64,000 nucleotides of DNA from Colwellia sp. TT2012 (GTDB lineage: Bacteria; Pseudomonadota; Gammaproteobacteria; Enterobacterales; Alteromonadaceae), in contig NZ_LJYX01000021.1 of assembly GCF_001440345.1 (NCBI RefSeq), positions 124,001 through 188,000 on the forward strand, written 5' to 3'. This document shows, one piece after another, positions 56,143 through 64,000 of the stretch. The position numbers were made by a program, and so were the translations under genes. The notes under the pieces are model-generated. The model was given only the letters and a program-made list of their open reading frames with translations. It was not told the origin of the DNA and searched no databases. Every line of letters starts with the position of its first letter. Within the stretch, counting starts at the first letter, position 1.

Positions 56143-56262
56143 TTAGTCTTCTTCTAATACATGTGGTCCGGCGTAATTGTCAAAGCGCGAGTACTTACCT
56201 TGGAAGGTTAGTGCGATACGAGCTGAACTAGTTTATTCCATTACTTTGTTTACCACTTTGAA
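56143..56262 (-). pseudogene. Detached second copy of the dnaB 3' end
   Basis: Reads ALTFQGKYSRFDNYAGPHVL then EED and stop, the exact DnaB C-terminus. Over the last 25 codons there are four base differences from dnaB, all synonymous (Asp, Pro, Asp, Arg codons). Upstream (56222-56262) the match weakens but continues (GGTAAACA...TAATGGA) with indels that break the frame. It lies 139 bp from the corresponding point of dnaB. There is no start codon and no function of its own. Confidence 0.9.
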
Positions 56263-56281
56263 CACACCAAGTATGACCATA

Positions 56282-57700
56282 TTAATCTTCTTCTAATACA
56301 TGCGGTCCGGCGTAATTATCAAAACGCGAGTACTTACCTTGGAAGGTTAGTGCGATACGACCAATAGGTCCATTACGCTGTTTACCAATAATGATTTCTG
56401 CCATACCTTTAAATTCACTATCATCGTTATAAACCTCATCACGGTAAATAAACATGATTAAATCGGCATCTTGCTCAATTGAACCCGACTCACGTAAATC
56501 AGAGTTAATAGGGCGTTTATCAGAGCGTTGTTCCAAGCCACGGTTTAACTGAGAGAGCGCGACAACAGGTACTTTTAATTCTTTCGCTAAGGCTTTCAGT
56601 GAACGAGATATTTCAGCAATTTCTAACGTTCGGTTATCCGAAAACTGCGGTGCGCGCATCAGTTGTAAATAATCAATCATGATCATAGAGATACCGCCAT
56701 GATCGCGGTAAATCCTACGTGCTCTGGCTCGTAATTCTGTCGGCGTTAACGCAGACGCATCATCAATGAACATTTTACCTTTTTCCATCAACAAGCCCAT
56801 GGTTGATGATAACCGCGCCCAATCTTCATCTTCTAGTTGACCGGTACGGATTTTAGTTTGGTCGATACGACCTAATGAGGCTAACATACGCATCATTAAC
56901 TGCTCCGCGGGCATCTCCAAACTAAACACTAATGCGGGGTATTCTTGTGTCATCGCAGCGTGCTCGACCAAGTTCATGGCAAAGGTGGTTTTACCCATGG
57001 ATGGACGCGCGGCAATAATAATAAGATCAGATTTTTGTAAACCAGCAGTCATTTTATCTAAGTCTGCATAGCCACTGGGGACGCCGGTAACACCACCTGA
57101 TGGTGTTGAACAAAGCTTTTCAATACGGTCAACGGTTTTTTCTAAGACCGAATTTAGGCTTTCTGGACCTTGAGATTTAATGGCACGTTTTTCTGCAATA
57201 GCGAAAACTTTGGTTTCAGCAAAATCGAGCAAGTCTGCGCTGCTACGCCCTTGGGGATCATAACCCGCTTCGGCAATTTCATTGGCAACACTGATCATTT
57301 CACGGGTTACCGCTCGTTCGCGAACAATGTCGGCATAAGCGGTAATGTTCGCGGCACTTGGGGTGTTTTTCATCATCTCGGCGAGATAAACAAAACCGCC
57401 GGCATCCTCAAGTTTTTGATCGTTTTCTAAGGCTTCCGACAGGGTAATTAAATCAACTGGTTCACTTAACTCAATTAAGCTAGCGATAGTTTCAAAGATA
57501 AGGCGATGAGAGCGACTATAAAAGTCATCGGCAACCACTTTTTCCGCCACACGGTCCCAGGTTTCATTATCAAGTAACAAACCACCAAGCACCGACTGTT
57601 CAGCCTCTAACGAGTGCGGAGGTACTTTTAACTCATCAATTTGTTTATCTCTAATAAATTGCTGTTCTTTCGCAAATTTACGTGGCTTTTTGTCGGCCAT
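56282..57700 (-). CDS. dnaB: Replicative DNA helicase DnaB
   Basis: Hexameric 5'-3' helicase at the fork. The N-terminal DnaG-interaction domain contains PPHSLEAEQSVLGGLLLDNE. The RecA-like domain has Walker A AARPSMGKTTFAMN near residue 233 and the DnaB motifs MIMIDYLQLMRAP and LSQLNRGLEQRSDKRP. Length is 472 residues (E. coli 471). No intein is present. The gene is followed on its own strand by a detached diverged copy of its 3' end. Confidence 0.97.
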   Translation of the reverse strand: MADKKPRKFAKEQQFIRDKQIDELKVPPHSLEAEQSVLGGLLLDNETWDRVAEKVVADDFYSRSHRLIFETIASLIELSEPVDLITLSEALENDQKLEDAGGFVYLAEMMKNTPSAANITAYADIVRERAVTREMISVANEIAEAGYDPQGRSSADLLDFAETKVFAIAEKRAIKSQGPESLNSVLEKTVDRIEKLCSTPSGGVTGVPSGYADLDKMTAGLQKSDLIIIAARPSMGKTTFAMNLVEHAAMTQEYPALVFSLEMPAEQLMMRMLASLGRIDQTKIRTGQLEDEDWARLSSTMGLLMEKGKMFIDDASALTPTELRARARRIYRDHGGISMIMIDYLQLMRAPQFSDNRTLEIAEISRSLKALAKELKVPVVALSQLNRGLEQRSDKRPINSDLRESGSIEQDADLIMFIYRDEVYNDDSEFKGMAEIIIGKQRNGPIGRIALTFQGKYSRFDNYAGPHVLEED

Positions 57701-57868
57701 TACCTTAACCCTACTCTGTTACATTACTATACTCGCGCTGGTTTTAACGCTAGCTTTAACTAGCTTTAAACAGCAATAACGAGTATCTAAAAAGGAGTGC
57801 TAATGTAGCAGAAATTGCCTTATGGGAATATAAAATATTTCCCTTAAAGGGCTTAAAGAGTAAATAGG

Positions 57869-58834
57869 TTATTTACTACTAACCTCGATATTACCGCTAA
57901 CGGTTGACACTCTAACTAAGGCACTACCGTTTAGGGTTTGAAAATTTAACTTAGCACCCGGACCATATTCTGCATGTTCGGTTTTTGCCTTGGTAATATT
58001 ATTGTCTATGTCACCGCCAACACTCGATTTTAGGGAAAAATCAGCATCAACACCTTTTTGAAAGGTGAAGGCTAAGTCGCCACTGACCGTGGATACTTTT
58101 AGTAGCGCTTTTTCAACTAAAGTGAGTTTTGCTTGTATATCGCCACTGACCGTTCTGATACGCAACTCAATAACTTCAGCTAAATTAAGCTCACTATTGC
58201 CGGAAACATTATTAAAAAAGACTTCTTTAGCTTGGCTATTAATAACAACTTCACCACTAACCGATCTAATTTCTAAACGCCCCGTAGAGTTATTATCTTG
58301 AATATCACCACTGACCGCAGCTAACGACACCTTGCCAGCTAAGTTATGACTATTGATATTGCCACTAATACTATTTAGCTCAACACTTTGTGTTAGATTT
58401 TTCGCCAAAATATCACCACTTACCGTGTTAACTTCGACACCACCATGTAAGTTTGATACCTGTATATCGCTAGAAATACTTGAAGATTTCATGCGAATAT
58501 TTTTAGGCATAAAGACGATGATTTTTGAACCATCCGCGCGCCAATTATCCATTCTTGGATATTCAACCTCGATAATAACTTGTCCGCCTTTTTGTTCAAA
58601 AATAAGTTTTTCTGCATCGTCGTCTAAAGTGCCGGAAACCGATATTTTATCTTTATCCCAGCCGATAACCGTAATAAAACCACCGTGATTACTGATAGCT
58701 ACGTTAGTAACCGTTTCACTGGGTAAGCTTTGCGCTATCTCGATGGCGGCGAGTAATTGGCTACTGAATAGCAGACAAGTCGCCATTGTGATGATATTGG
58801 CGCATTGATGTACTTTTCTGCTTAATCTGTTCAT
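57869..58834 (-). CDS. Exported DUF4097 repeat protein
   Basis: The protein has 321 residues with a signal peptide (about residues 1-29, ending LLAA). It consists mostly of repeated short strands with the motif VSGDI (at least eight occurrences, such as NTVSGDILAK and TVSGDLAF), the pattern of DUF4097/DUF4098 beta-solenoid proteins. The function is unknown; proposals include adhesin-like or surface roles. AGGTTTCT precedes the ATG. It is last in an operon with an ECF sigma factor and an anti-sigma-like protein, so it is a likely target of that pair. Confidence 0.85.
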   Translation of the reverse strand: MNRLSRKVHQCANIITMATCLLFSSQLLAAIEIAQSLPSETVTNVAISNHGGFITVIGWDKDKISVSGTLDDDAEKLIFEQKGGQVIIEVEYPRMDNWRADGSKIIVFMPKNIRMKSSSISSDIQVSNLHGGVEVNTVSGDILAKNLTQSVELNSISGNINSHNLAGKVSLAAVSGDIQDNNSTGRLEIRSVSGEVVINSQAKEVFFNNVSGNSELNLAEVIELRIRTVSGDIQAKLTLVEKALLKVSTVSGDLAFTFQKGVDADFSLKSSVGGDIDNNITKAKTEHAEYGPGAKLNFQTLNGSALVRVSTVSGNIEVSSK

Positions 58835-58917
58835 AGAAACCTCTTCTGTTGGGTATTTTACTGTGTTTAACTCACTCGGCTTTAAATTAACCTTGCTCGT
58901 TATTAAAGAGCCTTTAG

Positions 58918-59493
58918 CTAAATCACTTGATATTGGCGATATAATTGTTGTAATAACTTCAATTCTTGTTGTTGGGTAAAGTCTAATAAATTCAATAAGT
59001 CGGTATTATTTTCATCCCCTAACAGTGCTTTTCTTATGGATGCTCTAGCCTCTGCTAATTGCGTTAACTCTTGTTGCATCGCCGCTGGCAATCTATCAAC
59101 CATGGGTTGGCCGTAACTGGCGAGTAATATCTGCTTTTGTTGTATAAAGTTTTGCTGCATAAAATTGACTAACTGTGCTGATGTCGGGCTAGCTTGTTTG
59201 GGTATTTTCACCAGTGCCGGCACGGTCTTTTCATTTGTCTCGGGTGAAAAAGTAAACCACGACATCAGCATAACCATGGCCATAGATGCCGCCCAAGCAC
59301 TTGGCACAAAAACATTACGGTGTTTATCAGCTGATATTTGTTGTCTTTTAGCGTTAATGGCACGTTCAATACCCGGCCATAAATCTCTTTCGGGGGTCAT
59401 TTCATCAGGTAACTTTGCCACCTGCTCGGCAAGTGCTTTATCTGCAAGCACCTTGTCTTGAGGTAAATGGCATTGGGATGTGTGCTTAGTCAT
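58918..59493 (-). CDS. Putative anti-sigma factor, single-pass membrane protein
   Basis: The protein has 191 residues. A polar N-terminal part (1-60) is followed by one membrane segment (about residues 66-82, SAWAASMAMVMLMSWFTF) and a periplasmic helical part. There is no zinc HxxxCxxC anti-sigma motif, so the assignment rests on topology and position. It overlaps the upstream ECF sigma gene by eight bases and precedes a DUF4097 gene. I infer that it holds the sigma factor at the membrane; an unrelated membrane role is possible. Confidence 0.65.
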   Translation of the reverse strand: MTKHTSQCHLPQDKVLADKALAEQVAKLPDEMTPERDLWPGIERAINAKRQQISADKHRNVFVPSAWAASMAMVMLMSWFTFSPETNEKTVPALVKIPKQASPTSAQLVNFMQQNFIQQKQILLASYGQPMVDRLPAAMQQELTQLAEARASIRKALLGDENNTDLLNLLDFTQQQELKLLQQLYRQYQVI

Positions 59494-60148
59494 GATTCAT
59501 CTCCTGTTCACCCGATGAAAACTCAAGTTCTTTTAATGATGCTTGTAATAAATTTCTTGCTCTGTGGTATTGCGACTTACTTGAACCAACCGCCATATTC
59601 AACATGTTGGCAATTTCCTCATGGCGATAACCTTCAACGGCAAATAAAACAAACACTAAACGTGCTCGTTCCGGTAATCGAGCAATGTGCTGGTCTAACA
59701 ACATTAAGGTTGAGTCATCCGTTAAACTGACACTTGGCTCGACAAAATTTGTCCCTGGCTCTTCAATACTAAACACCCGCTGCAGCCAGTTTTTGTGTTT
59801 CCGTAAATGTCCCAGTACTACATTGGTCGCTACACTATGCAGCCAGGTACTAAACTTACTTTCGCCGCGAAAGTTATTAATTTTTTGCCAGAGCACAACA
59901 AAGACTTCCTGACAAACATCCTCGGCGCTGTCTTTATCTGCCAACATGCGCCAGCACAAGGCATAAATGGGCTTATGGTGTTTTTCATAGAGACGGTAGA
60001 AAGCACTTTGACTACCTTGTTTAGCTTGTGCTATCCACACTTGCTCGCCGTCAATTACACCTAAATCCTCGGCATGATTGGCACTAAATAGCGCCTGCCC
60101 ATCGATAACTTTTTTATGGTGCTTATCATGTATTACTTGGCTATCCAA
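59486..60148 (-). CDS. ECF-type RNA polymerase sigma factor
   Basis: The protein has 220 residues with sigma region 2 (YRLYEKHHKPIYALCWRMLA and SAEDVCQEVFVVLW) and region 4 (GYRHEEIANMLNMAVGSSKS), giving promoter recognition. There is no region 3 and no region 1.1, as in ECF types. A 35-residue N-terminal extension is present. The start is TTG 60148, with ATG possible at residue position 50 or beyond, so the N-terminus is uncertain. It heads the operon ECF sigma, anti-sigma-like, DUF4097. Confidence 0.9.
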   Translation of the reverse strand: MDSQVIHDKHHKKVIDGQALFSANHAEDLGVIDGEQVWIAQAKQGSQSAFYRLYEKHHKPIYALCWRMLADKDSAEDVCQEVFVVLWQKINNFRGESKFSTWLHSVATNVVLGHLRKHKNWLQRVFSIEEPGTNFVEPSVSLTDDSTLMLLDQHIARLPERARLVFVLFAVEGYRHEEIANMLNMAVGSSKSQYHRARNLLQASLKELEFSSGEQEMNHD

Positions 60149-60368
60149 ATGCTAAAGCCTCTATTAGGTTCAAGGTAAATATCGAAAATAGTTATCCAAT
60201 ATAACTGGCTAACATAACTTGCTAAAGTGATGTCCAATATTAACTAAGATACCGAAGGTGATAAAAAGGTTTAAAGGGTATTTAATAAATTAGCTTTATA
60301 AAACTTAAAAATATTATCAGATATTTAGCTAGTCACAACACAGCTTGTCACATCTTGTTACGCTTTGC

Positions 60369-60397
60369 TTATTCTGCTTAGTTACTTTAGCTATAAT
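60369..60397 (+). promoter_or_regulatory. Possible promoter of the metalloprotease gene
   Basis: A perfect TATAAT lies at 60392-60397, about 65 bases before the start at 60462. The best -35 at 17-base spacing is TTATTC (60369-60374), a weak match. The remaining 313-base divergent gap is AT-rich and must also carry the promoter of the sigma operon, which I could not locate. Confidence 0.35.
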
Positions 60398-60461
60398 CAT
60401 GTGTAAATTAGCATAAGTATTTCAAGAACTATAACAACAGCCGCCCCTTAAGGAAATCCCA

Positions 60462-63020
60462 ATGAAATTAACCAGTCTCGCTATCGCGCTTACTCTAGCG
60501 CTTTGCACCAGCCAATATGCATTAGCCGAAGATGATAAAAAAGAAAAATCAAAGGATGATGATAAAACCATTGCTCAAATGATAGAGAATAAAACAGCAA
60601 CCTTAGGTTTGTTTGATTTTTACCAAGATAAAGAGACTGGCGAAACGTTAATGTTGCTTGATGAAAGTCAATTAGACACGCCTTTTTTACATTTTGCCCA
60701 AACTATTGATGGTCTTGCTGATGCGGGACATTTCCGTGGCGGTTATCGAGGTGTAAAAATCATTGAGTTTAGACGTTACTTTGACCGTATCGACATCATC
60801 ACAAAAACACAACGCTATCAGTTTGATGAAAATAATCCCATCAGCCGTGCTAAAGATGCCAATATTAGTGAAGCAGTACTCGCCAGTATAAAAATTGAAA
60901 AAGTAGAAAATGGCAAAATCGTCTTAAAAGTCGATAAACTTTTCTTAAGTGAAGCACTGCATAAAGTTTCGCCATGGGCGCGAGTTGATGATAAAGATGC
61001 TAAAAAACGTTTTAAATTAGGTAAGTTAAACAGTAAAAAATCACGCATCCTATCCAAACGAGCTTACGATAATAATGTTGATATTGTTGTCGATTATGTT
61101 TTCAATAACCCTAACCCTAGTGTTTATGGCTCTAAAGCGGTTTCAGATCCACGTTCGGTCTCAATTAAACTACAACACTCTTTTATAGAACTTCCTAAAA
61201 ATAAATTTACCCCGCGTTATCAAGATGCTCGTATTGGTTACTTTGGTCAACAATATGATCAAATGACCTCAAGTAGTTGGGCGCCTTATAAAGATGTCAT
61301 TAACCGCTGGAATTTAGTCAAAAAAGATCCAAGTTCAGCATTATCTGAGCCTGTAGAGCCAATAGTGTGGTGGATTGAAAATACCACCCCTGTTGAGTGG
61401 CGTAACACCATTAGCGAAGCGGTATTAGCGTGGAATTCATCTTTTGAAAAAGCTGGCTTTAAAAATGCCCTACAAGTTAAAATTCAGCCCGATGATGCCA
61501 CTTGGCAAGCTGGCGACCTAAATTACAATGTCCTACGCTGGACCTCTTCACCACAACCACGCTTTGGTGGCTACGGGCCATCTTTAGCCAACCCCTTAAC
61601 CGGTCAGCTGCTCGGCGCTGATATCATGCTTGAATTTGTTTTTATGAAAAACCGTTGGATATATAATAGCTTATATAGTCAAGGCGCGGTGAGTGTTGGC
61701 TTTAGTGACGTAGAGCAATTGCATCAAGGACCGGGGTCAATCGGTGCACTCAACTGTAGTGCTGGTTATGAATTGCAACAAGGCTTGTTACTTAGCCAAG
61801 CCATGTCAAAGGGTAGCGATATAGAAAATAAAGCCGTGCTAAAAGAAGGCTTACGTCATTTGGTACTACATGAAGTAGGCCATACCCTAGGATTAAACCA
61901 CAATATGAAAGCATCCATTTTGTGGGATGAAAAAGAAATTCACGATAAATCACTGACCCAGGGTGCGCTAACCGGCTCAGTAATGGATTATGCCCCCATT
62001 AATGTTGCCCCTAGAGGCACGACCCAAGGTGATTACTTTCAAACAGAGCCGGGTTTATATGATGATTGGGCCATTGAATATGGTTATTCCATTGCTCTTG
62101 ATGACTCAATAGAAGAAGCCGAACGCTTAGCAACAATATTAGCGCGCTCAAATGAAAAGGGTTTAGCTTTTGGTAATGATGCCGATGATATGCGCGCCCC
62201 AGGTCGTCATATAGATCCACGTATTATGACCAGCGATTTATCATCTAACCCTGTTGCTTACGCCAGCGATCGTATGGCTTTAATCCAAAGTTTACTTAGC
62301 GAGCTAAAAGATAAAACACTTATTGACGGTCAGTCACATCAGCAGTTATTAATTTCAGTCAATTCACTTTTTGGTCAATATCGACGCCAAGCCGAGGTTA
62401 TTTCACGCCAAATTGGCGGTGTTTATATTGAGCGTAACGTGGTTGATAGTAGCCAAAAACAAAGTCTGCCTTATACGCCAGTACCAAAGGAAAAACAGCA
62501 AGCCGCTATGCAAGCGCTTACTAACTATGTCTTTGCCGGTGATACCTTAGCAAGCATGCAGCCTCTTTATAACTACATGCAACACCAACGCCGTGGTTTT
62601 AATCATTTTGATAAAAATGAAGATCCGAAAGCGCACGATATGATCTTAAATATGCAAAAGTCGGTATTAAACCAATTACTGCATAAAAAGGTCTTAAAAC
62701 GTATTTCGGATACTAGCTTGTACGGCAATGATTATTCATTAACAGCAGTACTGTCAGATTTAACTGCGGCTATTTTTGTGGCGAGTAAAAAAGCTAGCTC
62801 TATTAGTCGTAACATTCAAGTAGAGTATGTCGAGCGCTTAATTGCGATTGCCGGTGTTGCTAAATCATCCGCTTACGACAACCTAGCAAAAGCTGCCGCA
62901 CTAGGCCAGCTTAGCGAAATTTTGGATAATAGCTCGTCAATGAGCTTTGGTAAGAGTGTAGAAGCAAAGGCACAAGATGCTTATATCAGCTTGATGATAA
63001 ACAAAGCACTGAAAGTTTAA
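60462..63020 (+). CDS. Secreted zinc-dependent metalloprotease (DUF5117/DUF5118 type)
   Basis: The protein has 852 residues. A signal peptide (about 22 residues, ending YALA) is followed by an acidic-basic stretch rich in Asp/Lys and a DUF5118/5117-like N-terminal half. The metzincin zinc site HLVLHEVGHTLGLNHNMKAS lies near residue 470 (HExxHxxGxxH), with a downstream SVMDYAPINVA Met-turn. AAGGA is seven bases before the ATG. It is probably periplasmic or exported. The substrate is unknown. It is monocistronic, with a strong terminator at 63042-63087. Confidence 0.93.
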   Translation: MKLTSLAIALTLALCTSQYALAEDDKKEKSKDDDKTIAQMIENKTATLGLFDFYQDKETGETLMLLDESQLDTPFLHFAQTIDGLADAGHFRGGYRGVKIIEFRRYFDRIDIITKTQRYQFDENNPISRAKDANISEAVLASIKIEKVENGKIVLKVDKLFLSEALHKVSPWARVDDKDAKKRFKLGKLNSKKSRILSKRAYDNNVDIVVDYVFNNPNPSVYGSKAVSDPRSVSIKLQHSFIELPKNKFTPRYQDARIGYFGQQYDQMTSSSWAPYKDVINRWNLVKKDPSSALSEPVEPIVWWIENTTPVEWRNTISEAVLAWNSSFEKAGFKNALQVKIQPDDATWQAGDLNYNVLRWTSSPQPRFGGYGPSLANPLTGQLLGADIMLEFVFMKNRWIYNSLYSQGAVSVGFSDVEQLHQGPGSIGALNCSAGYELQQGLLLSQAMSKGSDIENKAVLKEGLRHLVLHEVGHTLGLNHNMKASILWDEKEIHDKSLTQGALTGSVMDYAPINVAPRGTTQGDYFQTEPGLYDDWAIEYGYSIALDDSIEEAERLATILARSNEKGLAFGNDADDMRAPGRHIDPRIMTSDLSSNPVAYASDRMALIQSLLSELKDKTLIDGQSHQQLLISVNSLFGQYRRQAEVISRQIGGVYIERNVVDSSQKQSLPYTPVPKEKQQAAMQALTNYVFAGDTLASMQPLYNYMQHQRRGFNHFDKNEDPKAHDMILNMQKSVLNQLLHKKVLKRISDTSLYGNDYSLTAVLSDLTAAIFVASKKASSISRNIQVEYVERLIAIAGVAKSSAYDNLAKAAALGQLSEILDNSSSMSFGKSVEAKAQDAYISLMINKALKV

Positions 63021-63041
63021 TTACTTAGCACTGCTAACAAC

Positions 63042-63087
63042 AAAGCCCAACAAACACGGTAAATAAAAAGTTTGTTGGGCTTTTTTA
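63042..63087 (+). terminator. Terminator of the metalloprotease gene
   Basis: AAAGCCCAACAAAC and GTTTGTTGGGCTTT make a perfect 14-bp stem with a 14-base AT-rich loop, followed by TTTT. It starts 21 bases after the stop codon. Confidence 0.92.
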
Positions 63088-63090
63088 TGG

Positions 63091-63466
63091 CTATTAATTT
63101 ATCGGCCAGAGTTTAGCGATAAGAACTGTCCTCAACTTGCAGGCACAAAAACGCTGGTCATTTATTGCCGGGCTTTTTATCTCTAGTTTGTCTGGCTATT
63201 AATTTATCGGCCAGAGTTTAGCGATAAGAACTGTCCTCAACTTGCAGACACAAAAACGCTCGTCATTTATTGCCGGGCTTTTTATCTCTAGTTTGTCTGG
63301 CTATTAATTTATCGGCCAGAGTTTAGCGATAAGAACTGTCCTCAACTTGCAGGCACAAAAACGCTGGTCATTTATTGCCGGGCTTTTTATCTCTAGTTTG
63401 TCTGGCTATTAATTTATCGGCCAGAGTTTAGCGATAAGAACTGTCCTCAACTTGCAGGCACAAAAA
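63091..63466. repeat. 105-bp tandem repeat array, 3.6 copies
   Basis: The unit starts CTATTAATTTATCGGCCAGA and recurs at 63091, 63196, 63301 and 63406, exactly 105 bp apart; the fourth copy is cut after 61 bp. The copies are almost identical (GCAGGCAC versus GCAGACAC, CTGGTC versus CTCGTC in copy 2). Each unit contains a TTATCG...CGATAA inverted pair and ends with GGGCTTTTTATC, like the right arm of the preceding terminator. The array lies between the convergent terminators of the metalloprotease and rpmE and contains no ORF. Confidence 0.95.
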
Positions 63467-63486
63467 AAGCGCCAGAGGCGCTTTTT
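63462..63486 (-). terminator. rpmE terminator
   Basis: On the minus strand, AAAAAGCGCC-TCT-GGCGCTTTTTTT is a perfect 10-bp stem with a T-run, 25 bases after the rpmE stop. Its T-run overlaps the end of the last tandem repeat copy. Confidence 0.93.
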
Positions 63487-63510
63487 ACGTTTATTGCAAA
63501 TACGCAGAAT

Positions 63511-63723
63511 TTACTTCTTGCTAAGTGCACCAAAACGTTTGTTGAATTTATCAACACGACCACCGCTCTCGGCAGATTTTTGCTTACCAGTGTAGAATGG
63601 GTGACAAGCAGAACATACGTCAAGGTGAATATTTTTACTTAAAGTAGAACGCGTTGTTATCACATTACCACAAGAACAATTTGCAGTGAACTCAGTGTAC
63701 TTAGGATGAATACCGTCTTTCAT
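63511..63723 (-). CDS. rpmE: 50S ribosomal protein L31 (bL31, zinc type)
   Basis: The 70 residues begin [21 protein letters not shown]16, C18, C37 and C40 form the zinc site, so this is the zinc-containing (C+) form that is replaced by YkgM-type paralogues under zinc shortage in many bacteria. The open frame extends to 63765, but GAGGT four bases before ATG 63721-63723, and the family N-terminus, fix this start. It is followed by its own terminator. Confidence 0.97.
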   Translation of the reverse strand: MKDGIHPKYTEFTANCSCGNVITTRSTLSKNIHLDVCSACHPFYTGKQKSAESGGRVDKFNKRFGALSKK

Positions 63724-63936
63724 GGGGACCTCTATCTCTTTATGAGAATTTGGGCGCATCGCCACTCAGCCATTTCCTGTTGTCTATTTTATCATAGACG
63801 AAATGCTAAGCACCATACGTAGTTAAGAATTAATGGGGGCGAATTGTAAAGGATAGTTTCAGTAACTTCAACATAAAAGAGCGTAATTCGGCTAAAAAAA
63901 GACTTATTGGCATTATTTAGTAACAAAACAATAATG

Positions 63937-64000
63937 TTACTTGGCAGGCTCCATTACAGCGGGCAAAATAGCCTCAACAATTACTCGCCACATCAACTCA
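63937..64000 (-). CDS. Possible C-terminal end of an unidentified gene
   Basis: A minus-strand frame enters from the right edge, reads ELMWRVIVEAILPAVMEPAK and ends in TAA at 63937-63939. Twenty residues are too few for a family call, and the frame may be accidental. The 213 bases between it and rpmE contain no other gene. Confidence 0.3.
   Translation of the reverse strand, partial: ELMWRVIVEAILPAVMEPAK

Noticed and set aside
56282..57700. Intein or split in dnaB as the source of the duplicated end
   Set aside because: dnaB is continuous and of normal length with no intein motifs.
58065..58688. Plus-strand open frames inside the DUF4097 gene
   Set aside because: They are antisense shadows of a repeat-rich gene; composition mirrors the real frame and no ribosome sites are seen.
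63091..63466. Possible CRISPR array
   Set aside because: The repeats are 105 bp and directly adjoining, with no unique spacers between them; there are no cas genes in the window.

Overview
The window looks like a chromosomal segment of a marine gammaproteobacterium of the order Alteromonadales, most probably Colwellia or a close relative. The evidence is an AT-rich sequence, E. coli-like synteny in several housekeeping blocks, strongly Colwellia/Shewanella-like proteins (DUF3718, YtoQ, the CcoG-SrkA-DsbA order, paired HutF/HutG), and dispersed inverted-repeat elements. Genus is an inference; no 16S gene is present.

Layout. 1-6350: an N-terminal gene fragment, ung, and a complete thrLABC operon with a readable Thr/Ile leader peptide and attenuator, all on the minus strand. 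6343-8336: a three-gene signalling operon (single-domain response regulator, CheC-type phosphatase, PAS-GGDEF cyclase). 8337-11200: a repeat-rich gap, a YgjP-type metal hydrolase, yebG with a LexA box, and a secreted DUF3718 protein. 11204-24325: the conserved mrcB-hrpB / sfsA-dksA-gluQ-pcnB-folK-panB-panC neighbourhood, with an SDR gene inserted. 24474-29817: accessory genes: a urea transporter, YtoQ, a soluble chemoreceptor with three almost identical PAS domains, a decayed integrase remnant and a small secreted protein. 29975-37784: tRNA-Ile2, an outer-membrane barrel, the macromolecular-synthesis genes rpsU-yqeY-dnaG-rpoD, divergent tsaD, and plsY. 37925-45839: folB-folK, uppP, cnoX, then the E. 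coli-like zapE/zapG-degQ-degS block. 45934-49072: ccoG-srkA-dsbA. 49235-52940: hutF, hutG and a peroxiredoxin-glutaredoxin fusion. 53090-56281: a gene graveyard with a purU remnant, a collapsed metE-metR pair, several inverted repeats and a second 3' end of dnaB. 56282-60148: dnaB and an ECF sigma / anti-sigma-like / DUF4097 operon. 60462-64000: a large secreted zinc metalloprotease, a 105-bp tandem repeat array, rpmE and the end of another gene.

The most unusual content is in the non-coding DNA. Four related 264-359 bp terminal-inverted-repeat elements occur (8487-8800, 40766-41029, 44372-44637, 54995-55353). Two of them carry an extra cassette made of successive small hairpins near the element centre. 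Two essential genes, dnaB and tsaD, each have a second diverged copy of their own 3' end just downstream. The dnaB copy differs only at synonymous sites over its last 25 codons. A 105-bp unit is repeated 3.6 times between the metalloprotease and rpmE terminators.

Many starts were moved from the longest open frame to an internal codon, using Shine-Dalgarno spacing or family alignment from memory; this is stated in each entry. No database search was possible, so family assignments rest on recognised motifs.
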